From Rhodococcus globerulus NBRC 14531 (GTDB taxonomy: Bacteria > Actinomycetota > Actinomycetes > Mycobacteriales > Mycobacteriaceae): a stretch of 64,000 nucleotides of DNA. Positions 28,629 to 37,403 of this stretch are shown here, piece after piece. The stretch is from contig NZ_BCWX01000004.1 in assembly GCF_001894805.1 (NCBI RefSeq), positions 62,001-126,000 of the forward strand, written 5' to 3'. The translations under genes were made by a program, and so were the position numbers. Each line of letters starts with the position of its first letter. Position 1 is the stretch's first letter. Below the pieces are notes generated by a model, which worked only from the letters and a program-made list of their open reading frames with translations, was not told the DNA's origin and ran no database searches.

Positions 28629-29825
28629 TCAGACGTCCCATTCCAAAGGTAGTGCGGTCAAGGTCAGTTGGGCACCACGCTCGGTCAACTCGGCGCCCTC
28701 CGCCAACCTGTATTCGGGGATCAGCTTGTGCCACTCTTCGAGCACAACCGCCAATTCCAATCTGGCAAGGTGCATTCCGATGCAACGATGGGGCCCTGCC
28801 CCGAAGGCCAGGTGCTGATTGAGTCCTTGCCGACCCAAGATGAACTTGTCCGGGTCGGGAAACTTCTCCGGATCACGGTTGGCGGAACCAACACCTAACC
28901 AGACGACATCCCGCTCCGACAATTCGAGACCGTGAAACTCGGTGTCGACCTGGACTCTACGGCCAGCCTGAATCACCAACGGGTACATGCGAATAAACTC
29001 TTCGACCGCACTACGACAGAGCGTCGGGTCCTCGACCAGCAGTGCGCGATCCTCGGAATTTTCGGCCAGGTGTGCGTAAATGTACCCCAACGCCGACCGC
29101 GTCGTGTCGAGTCCGGCGAGCATCAGAGACATGCAGATCAGAAGGATGTCGTCGTGAGTGATCTCGTCGTCGTCGATCTGCGCTTGGACCAACCGGGTGA
29201 GTAGGTCTTCCTTGGAATCGCGCGGGTTATTGCGACGCTCGTTCACTGCCTCGTCGAAATATGCCAGGATCTTGTTCTTGGGTTCGTCGACCTCCGGTCC
29301 GTAGCCCGCCAACATGGCATTGAGCATGTCTTCGCTCCACGGGACAAAGAACTCACCGTCGCTGACCGGAAGGCCCAACAGCGTCAGAAAGATATCCGTC
29401 GGATATCGAATCGCGAACTCCGCGACGAAGTTACACTTCCCCTGCGGCCGAAGCTCTTCGATCAGTTCGACGGCGCGCGCATGGGCAAGTTCTTCCATCC
29501 GCTTGACGGCGGCCGGCGCAAAGAACGGATTGATGACCTTTCTCAACTTGGTGTGCTCGTCGCCGTTGAGGTCCTGGGGCAACAGGCGCAGCGTCGTATC
29601 CGGGTAGAGCGCCGAACGCGACTCGGTTGTCCACTCCTGGTGCTTCTGAAAGCCCTCCAGCACGTCCTGGTACCGAGTAAGCATCCAGAATCCATTTTGG
29701 TTCGTGTCGTTGAAATGGAACCTGGCAGCATCACGCTCCGCATCGAGAAGTGCGTAATGTCCGTAGATTTCGGAGTTCTCGGCGTATCGGTTGTGACTGA
29801 CGGGGCAACCCTGGACTTTGTTCAT
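28629..29825 (-). CDS. Cytochrome P450 monooxygenase
   Basis: Soluble bacterial class I P450 of 398 residues. The oxygen-activating I-helix motif is AGLDTTRS near residue 240, the K-helix ExxR is EEFIR, and the heme-ligand loop is FGAGPHRCIGMHLAR with Cys348. The start ATG 29825 follows GAGG with 6 bases; an upstream ATG at 29837 is less likely. With the adjacent ferredoxin it would hydroxylate an unactivated C-H of the substrate or an intermediate. I cannot assign a CYP family by eye. Confidence 0.93.
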   Translation of the reverse strand: MNKVQGCPVSHNRYAENSEIYGHYALLDAERDAARFHFNDTNQNGFWMLTRYQDVLEGFQKHQEWTTESRSALYPDTTLRLLPQDLNGDEHTKLRKVINPFFAPAAVKRMEELAHARAVELIEELRPQGKCNFVAEFAIRYPTDIFLTLLGLPVSDGEFFVPWSEDMLNAMLAGYGPEVDEPKNKILAYFDEAVNERRNNPRDSKEDLLTRLVQAQIDDDEITHDDILLICMSLMLAGLDTTRSALGYIYAHLAENSEDRALLVEDPTLCRSAVEEFIRMYPLVIQAGRRVQVDTEFHGLELSERDVVWLGVGSANRDPEKFPDPDKFILGRQGLNQHLAFGAGPHRCIGMHLARLELAVVLEEWHKLIPEYRLAEGAELTERGAQLTLTALPLEWDV

Positions 29826-29993
29826 CGAGGTCCTCACTCTGTATCGATCCGATGCACGCCGTCGCTTCTACTCGAGGCACCACTGCTTCCCCGCTGAAAT
29901 CTTTTCGATCACAGAAGGATTCACTGAGAGAGCAGCAAGGAAGGGACGGCGGGCGTCTCGATCCACTTGGCCAGTTCGTGACGTGCGCCACTG

Positions 29994-30030
29994 TAATGAT
30001 TATCATCATTGATAGGGGCGGTTGTGTCAA
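29994..30030 (-). promoter_or_regulatory. P450 promoter with overlapping palindrome
   Basis: Minus strand: -35 TTGACA (30030-30025), 17-base spacer, -10 GATGAT (30007-30002). A palindrome AATGAT-TATC-ATCATT covers the -10 on its downstream side. The same TGATTATCAT core occurs in other promoters of the window (see findings), which suggests control by a shared repressor. Confidence 0.55.
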
Positions 30031-30049
30031 GAGCAGAAAGGGACGTGGG

Positions 30050-31066
30050 TCAGCTCGCGCGCTGCGAGGGCTTTCTGTAGCCCAACTCTTCCAGCGTCGG
30101 CAGCACCTTGGACTCGAAGAGTTCCAGGCTTCGCCAGCCGTGCTCGGGCGCCAACCCACCCATCAACGGCTGGAACATCAATTCCGAATCGAGACCACGC
30201 TGGACGCACAGATCGATGCATTGCTCCGGTGTTACCACGACAAAGTGCTTCTGCTTCTTCAGTTCGCCAATGCTCTCGACAAACGGGTAGGTGGTCGTGC
30301 CGACGCCACGTTCCTTGGCCCACTGTGCATTCGAGTTCGTCGTGTACAGAAGGTGCGGGGCCAGAATCGGCCAATCCCGGTCCGGATCATCGGTGACGAA
30401 AAGGAACAGTGGGCCGGGGTTCGGCGGCCGCGGCGGAATCGGTAACCCCAGCTTGCGGCGTTCCTCGTTGTAGATTGCGTACAAGCCGTCCTTGTCGCCG
30501 GCAGGCATGTAGTTGTCTCCCAGCTTGGCAGCGCGTCGCGCGGATGCCTCAGCGGAACCACCGATGTAGATCGGTGGACGGGGAGTCTGGACCGGAGTCG
30601 GACGCACACGGACGGTCATGCCGCGATATTCGAAGGGCTCTCCCGTCCATGCCTTCTCGAGGATTCCGATCGTTTCCTCGAGGATCTTTACTCGTCGTGC
30701 GCGAGGGATCTCGAACATCGCGTACTCGCTGTCCCGGTACCCGATTCCCATCGTCATCTCGATTCGCCCAGCACTGATGATGTCAAGGGTCGCCAGATCC
30801 TCCGCCAACCGCAACGGATTGTGCAGCACTGCAACGAGTGCGGAGAAGTGAATCTTCATCCGTTCGGTGCGAGCAGCGATGGCTGAGCCCTGAATCAGCG
30901 GTGAGGCGCAGTAGCCGTCCTCGGCGCCGTGGTGCTCGGCAAGAAACACAGTCTCGAAGCCGAGCTTGTCCGCCCAGTCACATTGGTCAATCGCCGCCTT
31001 GTACAGCTCGGCGGCGGGCGCCCCGATCGAGGGAGCGCGCATGTCGTAGCGCAGTGAAAGTCTCAT
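30050..31066 (-). CDS. LLM-class (luciferase-like) flavin-dependent oxidoreductase
   Basis: TIM-barrel luciferase-like protein of 338 residues. N-terminal MRLSLRYDMRAP, the AEHHGAEDGYCASP active-site His pair near residues 44-45, the AVLHNPLRLAEDLATLDIIS and GRIEMTMGIGYRDSEY segments, and PPIYIGGSAEASARRAA near the phosphate-binding loop. Such enzymes use FMN or F420 for hydroxylation, Baeyer-Villiger-type oxidation or desulfonation. The open frame extends to 31351 but overlaps the DUF35 gene; ATG 31066 gives the family start. It follows the LTP-DUF35 pair. Confidence 0.88.
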   Translation of the reverse strand: MRLSLRYDMRAPSIGAPAAELYKAAIDQCDWADKLGFETVFLAEHHGAEDGYCASPLIQGSAIAARTERMKIHFSALVAVLHNPLRLAEDLATLDIISAGRIEMTMGIGYRDSEYAMFEIPRARRVKILEETIGILEKAWTGEPFEYRGMTVRVRPTPVQTPRPPIYIGGSAEASARRAAKLGDNYMPAGDKDGLYAIYNEERRKLGLPIPPRPPNPGPLFLFVTDDPDRDWPILAPHLLYTTNSNAQWAKERGVGTTTYPFVESIGELKKQKHFVVVTPEQCIDLCVQRGLDSELMFQPLMGGLAPEHGWRSLELFESKVLPTLEELGYRKPSQRAS

Positions 31067-31115
31067 ACAATTTACCCGCACTTTCTGGTGATGTTCGAAA
31101 AGGTCTTGGGATGAA

Positions 31116-31559
31116 TCAGCGAGAATCCAAGGAGAATGTCGGCAGGGTGTGAGTCTCGAACTCAGTGGGCGAGAGAGTGACCCGAGATCCGATGACGGGG
31201 TCCACACTGCCGGGGCCGACCAGGACGGTGACCAGCCGAACTCCCGGAGCCTCGTCCAGTTCGACAAGGGCGACGGTATACGGCGGGTTGCTACCCGTAG
31301 GCAAAAATGAGCGTTCGACCCGCGTGAAAGTAAAGATCGTGCCGTGACCACTCAGGTCGCGCCATTCGAGTTCACCAGGATGACCGCATGGTCGACCAGC
31401 CAAGGGGTACCACTGCCACGCACCGCACGTCGGGCAGGCCGGAAGAGCGATGCAGCCTCGCTCGACCGCATTCCAAAAGCCGTTCAGTTCGGGAACATCT
31501 TGGGGCGGAGGAAAATTGGGAATACCGACTACCGCGTCATGCACAGAGATCTCAGTCAT
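31116..31559 (-). CDS. DUF35 OB-fold protein, partner of LTP thiolase-like enzyme
   Basis: Protein of 147 residues: rubredoxin-like zinc ribbon followed by an OB fold. Ribbon cysteines are Cys42, Cys45 and Cys58, with CGH in place of the usual fourth Cys (the other DUF35 here, at 55427, has all four). The OB part includes GTIFTFTRVERSF and YTVALVELDE. In steroid side-chain degradation such domains pair with Ltp2 as an acyl-CoA aldolase. The start is one base after the LTP stop (TGACATG), supporting a fixed complex. Confidence 0.88.
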   Translation of the reverse strand: MTEISVHDAVVGIPNFPPPQDVPELNGFWNAVERGCIALPACPTCGAWQWYPLAGRPCGHPGELEWRDLSGHGTIFTFTRVERSFLPTGSNPPYTVALVELDEAPGVRLVTVLVGPGSVDPVIGSRVTLSPTEFETHTLPTFSLDSR

Positions 31560-31560
31560 G

Positions 31561-32706
31561 TCAGTGATCCTTCGCGAAGATGAGCGTCGCGTGCTCCGGA
31601 CCGCCGAGCGCGGCAACCAGTGCTGTCTCCGCCCCGGCGACCTGTGCTTGTCCTCGGGACCCGCGAAGTTGTCTGACCGCTTCGATCACATGCACGATGC
31701 CTGGAATGTAGGCGTACGACATGTGCCCGCCGTTCGTATTGACCGGCATCGCCCCGCCTGGTGCAGTATTTCCTTCGGCAGTAAAGGCGAACCCCTCACC
31801 ACGGCTACAGAATCCGAGATCCTCGATCTGAATCGCCTGCGAAATACTGAAGCAGTCGTATATCTCGGCTACGTCGATATCCGACACCGATAGACCCGCG
31901 TCCGCGAAGGCGATCGGCCCGGAGCGAGCGGAGCCGAACGAGAGCATGTCCGCCTTCTGCGTGAAGAAACTGGTCATGGTCGACTCCACCGACGTAACTC
32001 CCACGCCGGCGATCAGGGCCGGCGGGTTGGGCAGATCGCGGGCTCGCTCGAGCGCCGTGACGATGACTGCCCCCGCACCGTCCGTAATCAGACAGCAGTC
32101 AGCGACGCGGAGAGGCGATGCGACCATCGGACTGGCCAGATAGTCGTCCTGCGACATCGGCGTGCGCTTCTGCGCCCCCGGCGTGATCTGCGCCCACGAC
32201 CGGTTGGAACGAGCAATCGATCCGAGATCCTCTGGTGCAACTCCGTACTCGTGGCAGTATCGCTGCGCCCATGCCGCAAAGTACGTGGGCTGACCGTACC
32301 AACCGAACGGCATTTCCAAGCTGGCCTTGATCGGATCGCGTGCGTGATAGCCGTACGGGCCACCGGGTTTCGATCCCATGTAGCCGTAGTAGACGAGAAC
32401 GGTCTCGGCTTGTCCTGCCTCAATGACGGTTCGGGCCAGCGCGACGGCCGCGAGAGGTCCCGCGCCAGCGGGAATGCCGGGCGACGCCGTGAATTTTCGA
32501 TCTACGCCCAATGCGGTTGCAATCTCGTCGGCATTGAATGCCGAGCCCGCCGGTATGACTCCGTCGATATCGCGCGCCGTCAATCCCGCGTCGCACATGG
32601 CCGCGCGACTAGCTTCGATAACCAGTGCGTCCACCGAACAGTTCAGACCCCGGCCGAACTCCGATTCACCCACACCGACAACAGCAACGTTCGTTTTGCC
32701 ACTCAC
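31561..32706 (-). CDS. Lipid-transfer-protein thiolase-like aldolase (Ltp2-like)
   Basis: Thiolase-superfamily protein of 381 residues of the SCP2/lipid-transfer type. It lacks the CGSS nucleophile and GHP motifs of true thiolases. Instead it has IYDCFSIS (Tyr283) and NTNGGHMSYAYIPG (Tyr331/Tyr333), positions similar to the two tyrosines proposed for Ltp2-type retro-aldol cleavage. The start GTG 32706 follows GGAGG with a 7-base spacer. Coupled to the DUF35 gene. It would cleave a beta-hydroxyacyl-CoA with a branched or tertiary beta carbon, which is inference. Confidence 0.87.
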   Translation of the reverse strand: MSGKTNVAVVGVGESEFGRGLNCSVDALVIEASRAAMCDAGLTARDIDGVIPAGSAFNADEIATALGVDRKFTASPGIPAGAGPLAAVALARTVIEAGQAETVLVYYGYMGSKPGGPYGYHARDPIKASLEMPFGWYGQPTYFAAWAQRYCHEYGVAPEDLGSIARSNRSWAQITPGAQKRTPMSQDDYLASPMVASPLRVADCCLITDGAGAVIVTALERARDLPNPPALIAGVGVTSVESTMTSFFTQKADMLSFGSARSGPIAFADAGLSVSDIDVAEIYDCFSISQAIQIEDLGFCSRGEGFAFTAEGNTAPGGAMPVNTNGGHMSYAYIPGIVHVIEAVRQLRGSRGQAQVAGAETALVAALGGPEHATLIFAKDH

Positions 32707-32936
32707 CAGTCCACCTCCGGAACGCCACCCTACGCTATTGATGATAATAGTCACATTGAATCTGCCAACCGTGCCACCTCACACTCGACATTGGCAAGCC
32801 GCAGGTCGAAAGAGTGACATCACCTAAAATGTGAACTAAATCATGACAATGGTTAGTATCTATGTGTAGTGTTACGAATACTCGACGACACGTGCCGCTC
32901 TGCGGCAAATTCGATGACCGAACAGAGGTGAGCTGG
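32707..32936. promoter_or_regulatory. Divergent promoter region, LTP versus APH-type kinase
   Basis: No gene beyond the possible N-terminal extensions. It contains CTATTGATGATAATAG (32736-32751), whose reverse complement carries ATTATCATCAAT, the same core as in the promoter palindromes at 29994 and 41541. The kinase frame is open from an ATG at 32862, within this stretch. Confidence 0.4.
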
Positions 32937-33983
32937 GTGGACAACCCGAGCGTGGTGGACATGGACCGTCTGACTACCTGGATGGACGAGAACGGTATCG
33001 GGACAGGTCCAGTGACCGACGTTGTCGAACTTGCCGGCGGCACGCAGAACATCCTCATTCGATTCTCTCGCGGCGGGCAGGATCTCGTATTCCGTCGACC
33101 ACCATTGCACAAGCGCAAGAACAGCGACGAGACAATGCGACGTGAAGCAGTCGTGTTGGCCGGGCTGGCAAACAGCGACGTCCCGCATCCGCGTCTGATC
33201 GCATCGTGCGACGACCACGATGTTCTCGAGTGCCAGTTCTTCATCATGGAGGCTGTTACCGGCTTCACGGCTACTTCAGAGGTGCCGGACGATCTCGTGA
33301 ATTCGCTTGATCATCAACACGCCCTGGGCTTGTCGATGATCGATGCCCTGGCCGCACTGGGTCGAGTTGATCCCGATACGGCGGGTGTGTCGTCCCTCGG
33401 CCGCGCCGACGGATGGCTCGAACGCCAGGTGCCCAAGTGGCGCAAGCAGCTCGATTCGTATGCCGAACTCGAAGGATGGCCGGGATCTGCTGCTTTGCCC
33501 GACATCGACAAGCTCGGCGCCTGGCTCCAAAGCAACGTCCCGACCGACTGGCAACCCGGACTTATCCACGGTGACTTCCATTTCGGCAACGTCATGTTCC
33601 GACTCGACGCCCCGAAAGTCGCAGCGATCATCGACTGGGAACTGGCGACGATCGGCGACCCTCTCCTCGACCTCGGACACCTCCTTGCAACGTGGCCCAA
33701 CGAAACCGAACGTCGTACGGTCGGGCTGGCCAAGTCCCTCCCCGGACTACCCACACGCGACGAACTGATCGCGCAATATTCGCAGGGAAGCGCTCGCGAC
33801 CTGAGCAATGTCGACTGGTACCAAGCGTTGGCCTGCTACCGCCTGGGCATTCTCCTCGAAGGCACGTACGCCCGCTCCTGCGCGGGCAAGGCCGCCGCGG
33901 ACGTGGGCGAGCGACTGCACCGGACCGCAGAATCTCTGATCGAGCAGGGTTTGAGCATCGTCTTGTCGCACACCGTCCGCTGA
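32937..33983 (+). CDS. APH-family kinase (ACAD10/11 kinase-domain type)
   Basis: Protein of 348 residues with the aminoglycoside-phosphotransferase/choline-kinase fold. The catalytic loop is HGDFHFGNVMF (His211, Asp213) and the metal-binding motif is IIDWELATIGDPLLDLG. The early VVELAGGTQNILIRFSRGGQ and RRPPLHKRKNS match the kinase domain found fused to dehydrogenases in ACAD10/ACAD11. It is not expected to be a resistance gene here: in LvaA (Pseudomonas levulinate catabolism) such a kinase phosphorylates a 4-hydroxyacyl-CoA. GTG 32937 follows GAGG with an 8-base spacer; ATG 32862 is an alternative. Confidence 0.85.
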   Translation: MDNPSVVDMDRLTTWMDENGIGTGPVTDVVELAGGTQNILIRFSRGGQDLVFRRPPLHKRKNSDETMRREAVVLAGLANSDVPHPRLIASCDDHDVLECQFFIMEAVTGFTATSEVPDDLVNSLDHQHALGLSMIDALAALGRVDPDTAGVSSLGRADGWLERQVPKWRKQLDSYAELEGWPGSAALPDIDKLGAWLQSNVPTDWQPGLIHGDFHFGNVMFRLDAPKVAAIIDWELATIGDPLLDLGHLLATWPNETERRTVGLAKSLPGLPTRDELIAQYSQGSARDLSNVDWYQALACYRLGILLEGTYARSCAGKAAADVGERLHRTAESLIEQGLSIVLSHTVR

Positions 33984-34026
33984 GCGCCTGACCCGACATT
34001 CCCGAGCACACCCGAAAGGACCTCAC

Positions 34027-34923
34027 ATGAGCGACTACAAGTTCATCACGTACAAGACGATCGACGACGGAACCATTGCACGGATCTCCCTCGACCGCCC
34101 GCGCACGCGAAATGCCCAAAACCGTGGCCTGCTGGTCGAACTCGGTGAGGCTTTCTCGCGCGCCGAAGCCGACGACACCGTCCGGGTGGTCATTCTCAGC
34201 GGCGAAGGCCCGGCATTTTCCTCCGGTCACGATCTCGGATCCTCGGAAGCCAATGCCGAACGCAATCCGGGGCCGGACCAGCACTTCAGCTTTCAGTGCA
34301 ACGGTGCCACCAAGGAAGGCCTGGAGCCGCGACTGCACCAGGAATGGCACTACTACTACGAGAACACCCGCCGCTGGCGCAACCTCCGCAAGATCACCAT
34401 TGCACAGGTTCACGGCAACGTGTTCTCGGCTGCCCTGATGCTTGCGTGGTCCTGCGACTTCATCGTCGCTGCGGAAGGCACCGAGTTCGCCGATGTCGTG
34501 GCAACTCGATTGGGCATGTGCGGGGTCGAATACTTCGGCCACCCCTGGGAATTCGGTCCGCGCAAGGCAAAAGAGCTTCTACTGACCGGCGATTCGATCA
34601 ATGCGGAGGATGCACTGGCCCTCGGTATGGTCACCAAGATCTTCAGTGCCGACGTAATTTCCGAGCGTACAGAAGAATTCGCTCGCCGCATCGCCAAGGT
34701 ACCCACGATGGCCGCACTACTGGTCAAGGAATCCGTCAATCAATCGGTCGACGCGATGGGCTTCTCGACTGCCCTCGATGCCTGCTTCACCATTCACCAG
34801 CTCAACCACGCACAGTGGACCGTACTCTCCGGCGGCGCCTCCCCGATCGGAACGCCCGAGCTCGGGCTTCCGGACTGGAAAAACGCCCCGCCGACCCGCC
34901 GAGCGGACCCCCGCGTTCCGTAA
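34027..34923 (+). CDS. Enoyl-CoA hydratase/isomerase (crotonase)
   Basis: Crotonase of 298 residues, somewhat longer than usual because of an insertion about residues 80-115 (rich in His, Tyr and Trp: HQEWHYYYENTRRWR). Oxyanion-hole motifs: FSSGHDLGSS near residue 60 and NVFSAALMLAWSCDF near residue 130. AAGGACC precedes the ATG. It follows the kinase gene by 43 bases on the same strand and ends at a strong hairpin. Similar long crotonases are common in actinobacterial CoA pathways; the reaction is unknown. Confidence 0.88.
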   Translation: MSDYKFITYKTIDDGTIARISLDRPRTRNAQNRGLLVELGEAFSRAEADDTVRVVILSGEGPAFSSGHDLGSSEANAERNPGPDQHFSFQCNGATKEGLEPRLHQEWHYYYENTRRWRNLRKITIAQVHGNVFSAALMLAWSCDFIVAAEGTEFADVVATRLGMCGVEYFGHPWEFGPRKAKELLLTGDSINAEDALALGMVTKIFSADVISERTEEFARRIAKVPTMAALLVKESVNQSVDAMGFSTALDACFTIHQLNHAQWTVLSGGASPIGTPELGLPDWKNAPPTRRADPRVP

Positions 34924-34936
34924 GACGCGTAGAAGT

Positions 34937-34974
34937 GCTGCGCCCGTGCGGAAACCACCGGAAGCGGGCGCAGC
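34937..34974. terminator. Terminator between convergent crotonase and SnoaL-like genes
   Basis: Perfect 10-bp GC-rich inverted repeat GCTGCGCCCG (34937-34946) with its complement (34965-34974), 14 bases after the crotonase stop and 11 bases after the stop of the opposite gene. No T-tract. Confidence 0.7.
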
Positions 34975-34984
34975 GTCGCACCGG

Positions 34985-35482
34985 TTACCGTGCGGGTCGG
35001 CGCGGCCACCCCTGGTTCAGATCGCCGCCGAAATGTACGTCGATCTCCTTCGATCCGAACAGCGCCGCTCCCGCGTCCACCACAATCGTGTCGCGATAGA
35101 GCCCCCATCCAAGCGTGGACGCATCATCGCCTCTTCCGATGTACGTGAAGTACGCCTCGATCTCGACCACGCCGTCGCCGATCCAGGCCACCTTCGGTAG
35201 CGCGATGAAGTGCCGCTTCTCCGTGGGATCGAACATGGGCACGCTGCGATAGAAATCGGCAATCGCACCGCGCCCCTTGTGTTCTCCGTGACCGGTACGC
35301 AGGACGCCATCCGCAGTGAACAGGCCGGCGACGAGTTCCGGCACCGGATTGTCCAATGCAGCCGCATATCGGTGCATCAATCCTGTTGCCGCAGCGCAGT
35401 CTTCGAGTCGGCGCAGCCGAGCCTCCACATCGTTCAACCGGGCCACCATGTCGTTTTCCGTCATCACGTCATCCAATCTCAT
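34985..35482 (-). CDS. SnoaL/NTF2-like protein
   Basis: Small protein of 165 residues. A short helical/coiled-coil N-terminus (NDMVARLNDVEARLRRLEDC) precedes an NTF2-like cone: MHRYAAALDNP, FTADGVLR, GRGAIADFYRSV, VAWIGDGVVEIEAYFTY. Members act as dehydratases, isomerases or hydrolases, or simply bind ligands. Here it is alone and divergent from an SDR gene. Internal ATG 35464 is an alternative start; neither start has a strong ribosome-binding site. Confidence 0.8.
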   Translation of the reverse strand: MRLDDVMTENDMVARLNDVEARLRRLEDCAAATGLMHRYAAALDNPVPELVAGLFTADGVLRTGHGEHKGRGAIADFYRSVPMFDPTEKRHFIALPKVAWIGDGVVEIEAYFTYIGRGDDASTLGWGLYRDTIVVDAGAALFGSKEIDVHFGGDLNQGWPRRPAR

Positions 35483-35615
35483 GGTTTGTCCGGCGTGGCA
35501 CCCGCGCCCTAGATTATGTTAATAGTTATCAAATAAATCCTGGTCTGTCGACGCATCGACTACGACGCAATTTCTCGATCACACGCGCGACGGCCACGGC
35601 GGCGAGAGGAACACG

Positions 35616-36452
35616 ATGGGCGACCGCTTTATCGGCCGAGTAGCAGTGGTCACCGGAGGTGCGAGCGGTATCGGCGAGGCCGCGGTGCGCGAGCTGCATG
35701 CGGAGGGTGCGTCGGTGGTCATAGCCGACATCCAGGTAGCGCCTGGACAACTACTGGCCGCCGAACTCGGCAACAAGGCAATCTTTCTCGAAGCGGACGT
35801 CTCCGCGGAGTCCGACGTCGCTGCCGCTGTAGATGCCGCTGTATCGCGGTTCGGTCAGCTCGACATCATGTTCAACAATGCCGGCGTGATGGGAACTCTC
35901 GGCCCGATCGACAGCACATGCATCGACGACGCCGACCGGACGATCGCGATCAATCTCCGAAGTGTCATTTCCGGCATGAAGCACGCGGCGCGCGTCATGA
36001 AGCCGCGACGGTGTGGGGTCATCATCTCCACCTCGAGTCCGGCCGGAATGCTGGGCGGGGTCGGACCGCACGTGTACAGCGCCACCAAGGCCGCTGTCAT
36101 CGGGATTTCCAATTCTGTAGCCGCGGAGCTCCGGCCGTTCAATATCCGGGTCAATACCGTCGTGCCGGGTGCCGTCGTCTCACCGATGACGGCCAGCCTC
36201 GTGGCCGGCGGACCCGATCACCTCGATCAGGCACTCGAGACGATGAACGACACTGCTCTGATGAGTCGGCCGTTACTCCCCGCCGACGTTGCAGCAGCCG
36301 TGTTGTATCTGGCCAGCGACGCCGCGGCATTCGTCACCGGCGTCACGCTGCCGGTGGACGCTGGAATGACGGGCGCGATCGGCCAATCCCCCTTTGCCAC
36401 TGGCAAATACGACCAGTCCGTCACCGTGTTCGAAGCCGGCCGCAGAACCTAG
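35616..36452 (+). CDS. SDR oxidoreductase
   Basis: Classical SDR of 278 residues. TGGASGIG near 13-20, NNAG near 87, and the catalytic Ser in STSSPAG with YSATK. The insert MGTLGPIDSTCIDD and the C-terminal tail of about 20 residues beyond the usual end resemble xanthoxin/alcohol-dehydrogenase-like SDRs, which oxidise secondary alcohols. AGAGGAA precedes the ATG. Start region is AT-rich (GATTATGTTAATAGTTATC at 35512-35530), perhaps a promoter. It is followed by another SDR 59 bases on. Confidence 0.9.
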   Translation: MGDRFIGRVAVVTGGASGIGEAAVRELHAEGASVVIADIQVAPGQLLAAELGNKAIFLEADVSAESDVAAAVDAAVSRFGQLDIMFNNAGVMGTLGPIDSTCIDDADRTIAINLRSVISGMKHAARVMKPRRCGVIISTSSPAGMLGGVGPHVYSATKAAVIGISNSVAAELRPFNIRVNTVVPGAVVSPMTASLVAGGPDHLDQALETMNDTALMSRPLLPADVAAAVLYLASDAAAFVTGVTLPVDAGMTGAIGQSPFATGKYDQSVTVFEAGRRT

Positions 36453-36511
36453 CTTCACCTGTCACGAATCTTGCAGCATCCTCGCTCTACGCAATCTGAA
36501 GGAGAAAAACC

Positions 36512-37300
36512 ATGTTGGACGGAAAGCGCATTCTGGTCACCGGGGCCGCACAGGGTATGGGCCGCGAGATCGCCCTGGAGGCAGCGCGGCAGGGCGCCGA
36601 ATATGTCAGTGTCGCCGACCGCAATGTCGAGGGGGCACAGGAAGCTGCAGCCGAGATCCGAAAACTCGGCATCGGCGCACAAGCTATTGCTGTGGACCTC
36701 GCGAATTCCGACGAGATCCGGGCGATGATCGAGCAGGCCGTTGCCGGTGGCGGCGGTCTCGACACCTTGATCAACAACGCGGGCGTCATGGAAGGTGCCT
36801 TCACGACAGACACCAGCTTCGAGGATCTCCCGGAAGACGTGTGGGACAAGGTGTTTTCCATCAACGTCAAGTCCATCTGGCTGGCAACCAAGTTCGCAGC
36901 ACCTCACCTGCGCACATCCGGTCGCGGCCCCTCGGTGATCAATGCCGCATCGGTCGCAGGCATGGTCGGATACGTGTCGACCGCATACCCGTCGAGCAAG
37001 GCCGCTGTCATTCAGTTGACTCGTACCACCGCAATCGCCTTGTCACCCGAGATTCGATGCAATGCCTTCTGCCCTGGTTCCATCGCTACCCCGATGAGCG
37101 ATGCGTTCCTCGCGTCAGCGCCAGACTACGACGCTCAACTGCAACGGATGACCGGGGCACACTTGATTCCCCGCTTCGGCACATCCGACGAGGTCGCAAA
37201 GGTCGTGGCCTTCTTGGCTTCCGACGCGGCATCCTTCCTCACCGGGGTCATCCTTCCCGTCGACGGTGGAACCACAGCATGGCGCGGTTTACGCAACTGA
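36512..37300 (+). CDS. SDR oxidoreductase
   Basis: Classical SDR of 262 residues: TGAAQGMG near residues 10-17, INNAGVME, the catalytic Ser in INAASVAG and YPSSK. The ATG follows GAAGGAG with an 8-base spacer. It has the same strand and spacing as the preceding SDR, so the two are probably co-transcribed, and it ends in a perfect 17-bp hairpin. The substrate is unknown; secondary-alcohol or hydroxyacyl-CoA oxidation is plausible. Confidence 0.9.
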   Translation: MLDGKRILVTGAAQGMGREIALEAARQGAEYVSVADRNVEGAQEAAAEIRKLGIGAQAIAVDLANSDEIRAMIEQAVAGGGGLDTLINNAGVMEGAFTTDTSFEDLPEDVWDKVFSINVKSIWLATKFAAPHLRTSGRGPSVINAASVAGMVGYVSTAYPSSKAAVIQLTRTTAIALSPEIRCNAFCPGSIATPMSDAFLASAPDYDAQLQRMTGAHLIPRFGTSDEVAKVVAFLASDAASFLTGVILPVDGGTTAWRGLRN

Positions 37301-37320
37301 GCTCGAGACAGCAACCGAAG

Positions 37321-37361
37321 CCGAGTGCCGGTTCGCCCATCACAGGCGAACCGGCACTCGG
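37321..37361. terminator. Perfect 17-bp hairpin between convergent SDR and GntR genes
   Basis: CCGAGTGCCGGTTCGCC (37321-37337) and its exact complement (37345-37361) around a 7-base loop. It starts 20 bases after the SDR stop and lies 42 bases from the GntR stop, so it can serve both genes. Confidence 0.85.
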
Positions 37362-37403
37362 TGCGTAGATATCGACGTACGAAAAACTTTGCGTGTTAGC
37401 GCA

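Noticed and set aside
30050..31066. Alkanesulfonate monooxygenase (SsuD) linked to the ABC importer
   Set aside because: The importer is SsuABC-like and an LLM protein is nearby, but the LLM sequence does not look specifically like SsuD, there is no flavin reductase, and it is grouped with the LTP-DUF35 pair.
32937..33983. Aminoglycoside resistance gene
   Set aside because: The fold is shared, but the motifs and the acyl-CoA neighbourhood fit the ACAD10/11 kinase group rather than antibiotic kinases.
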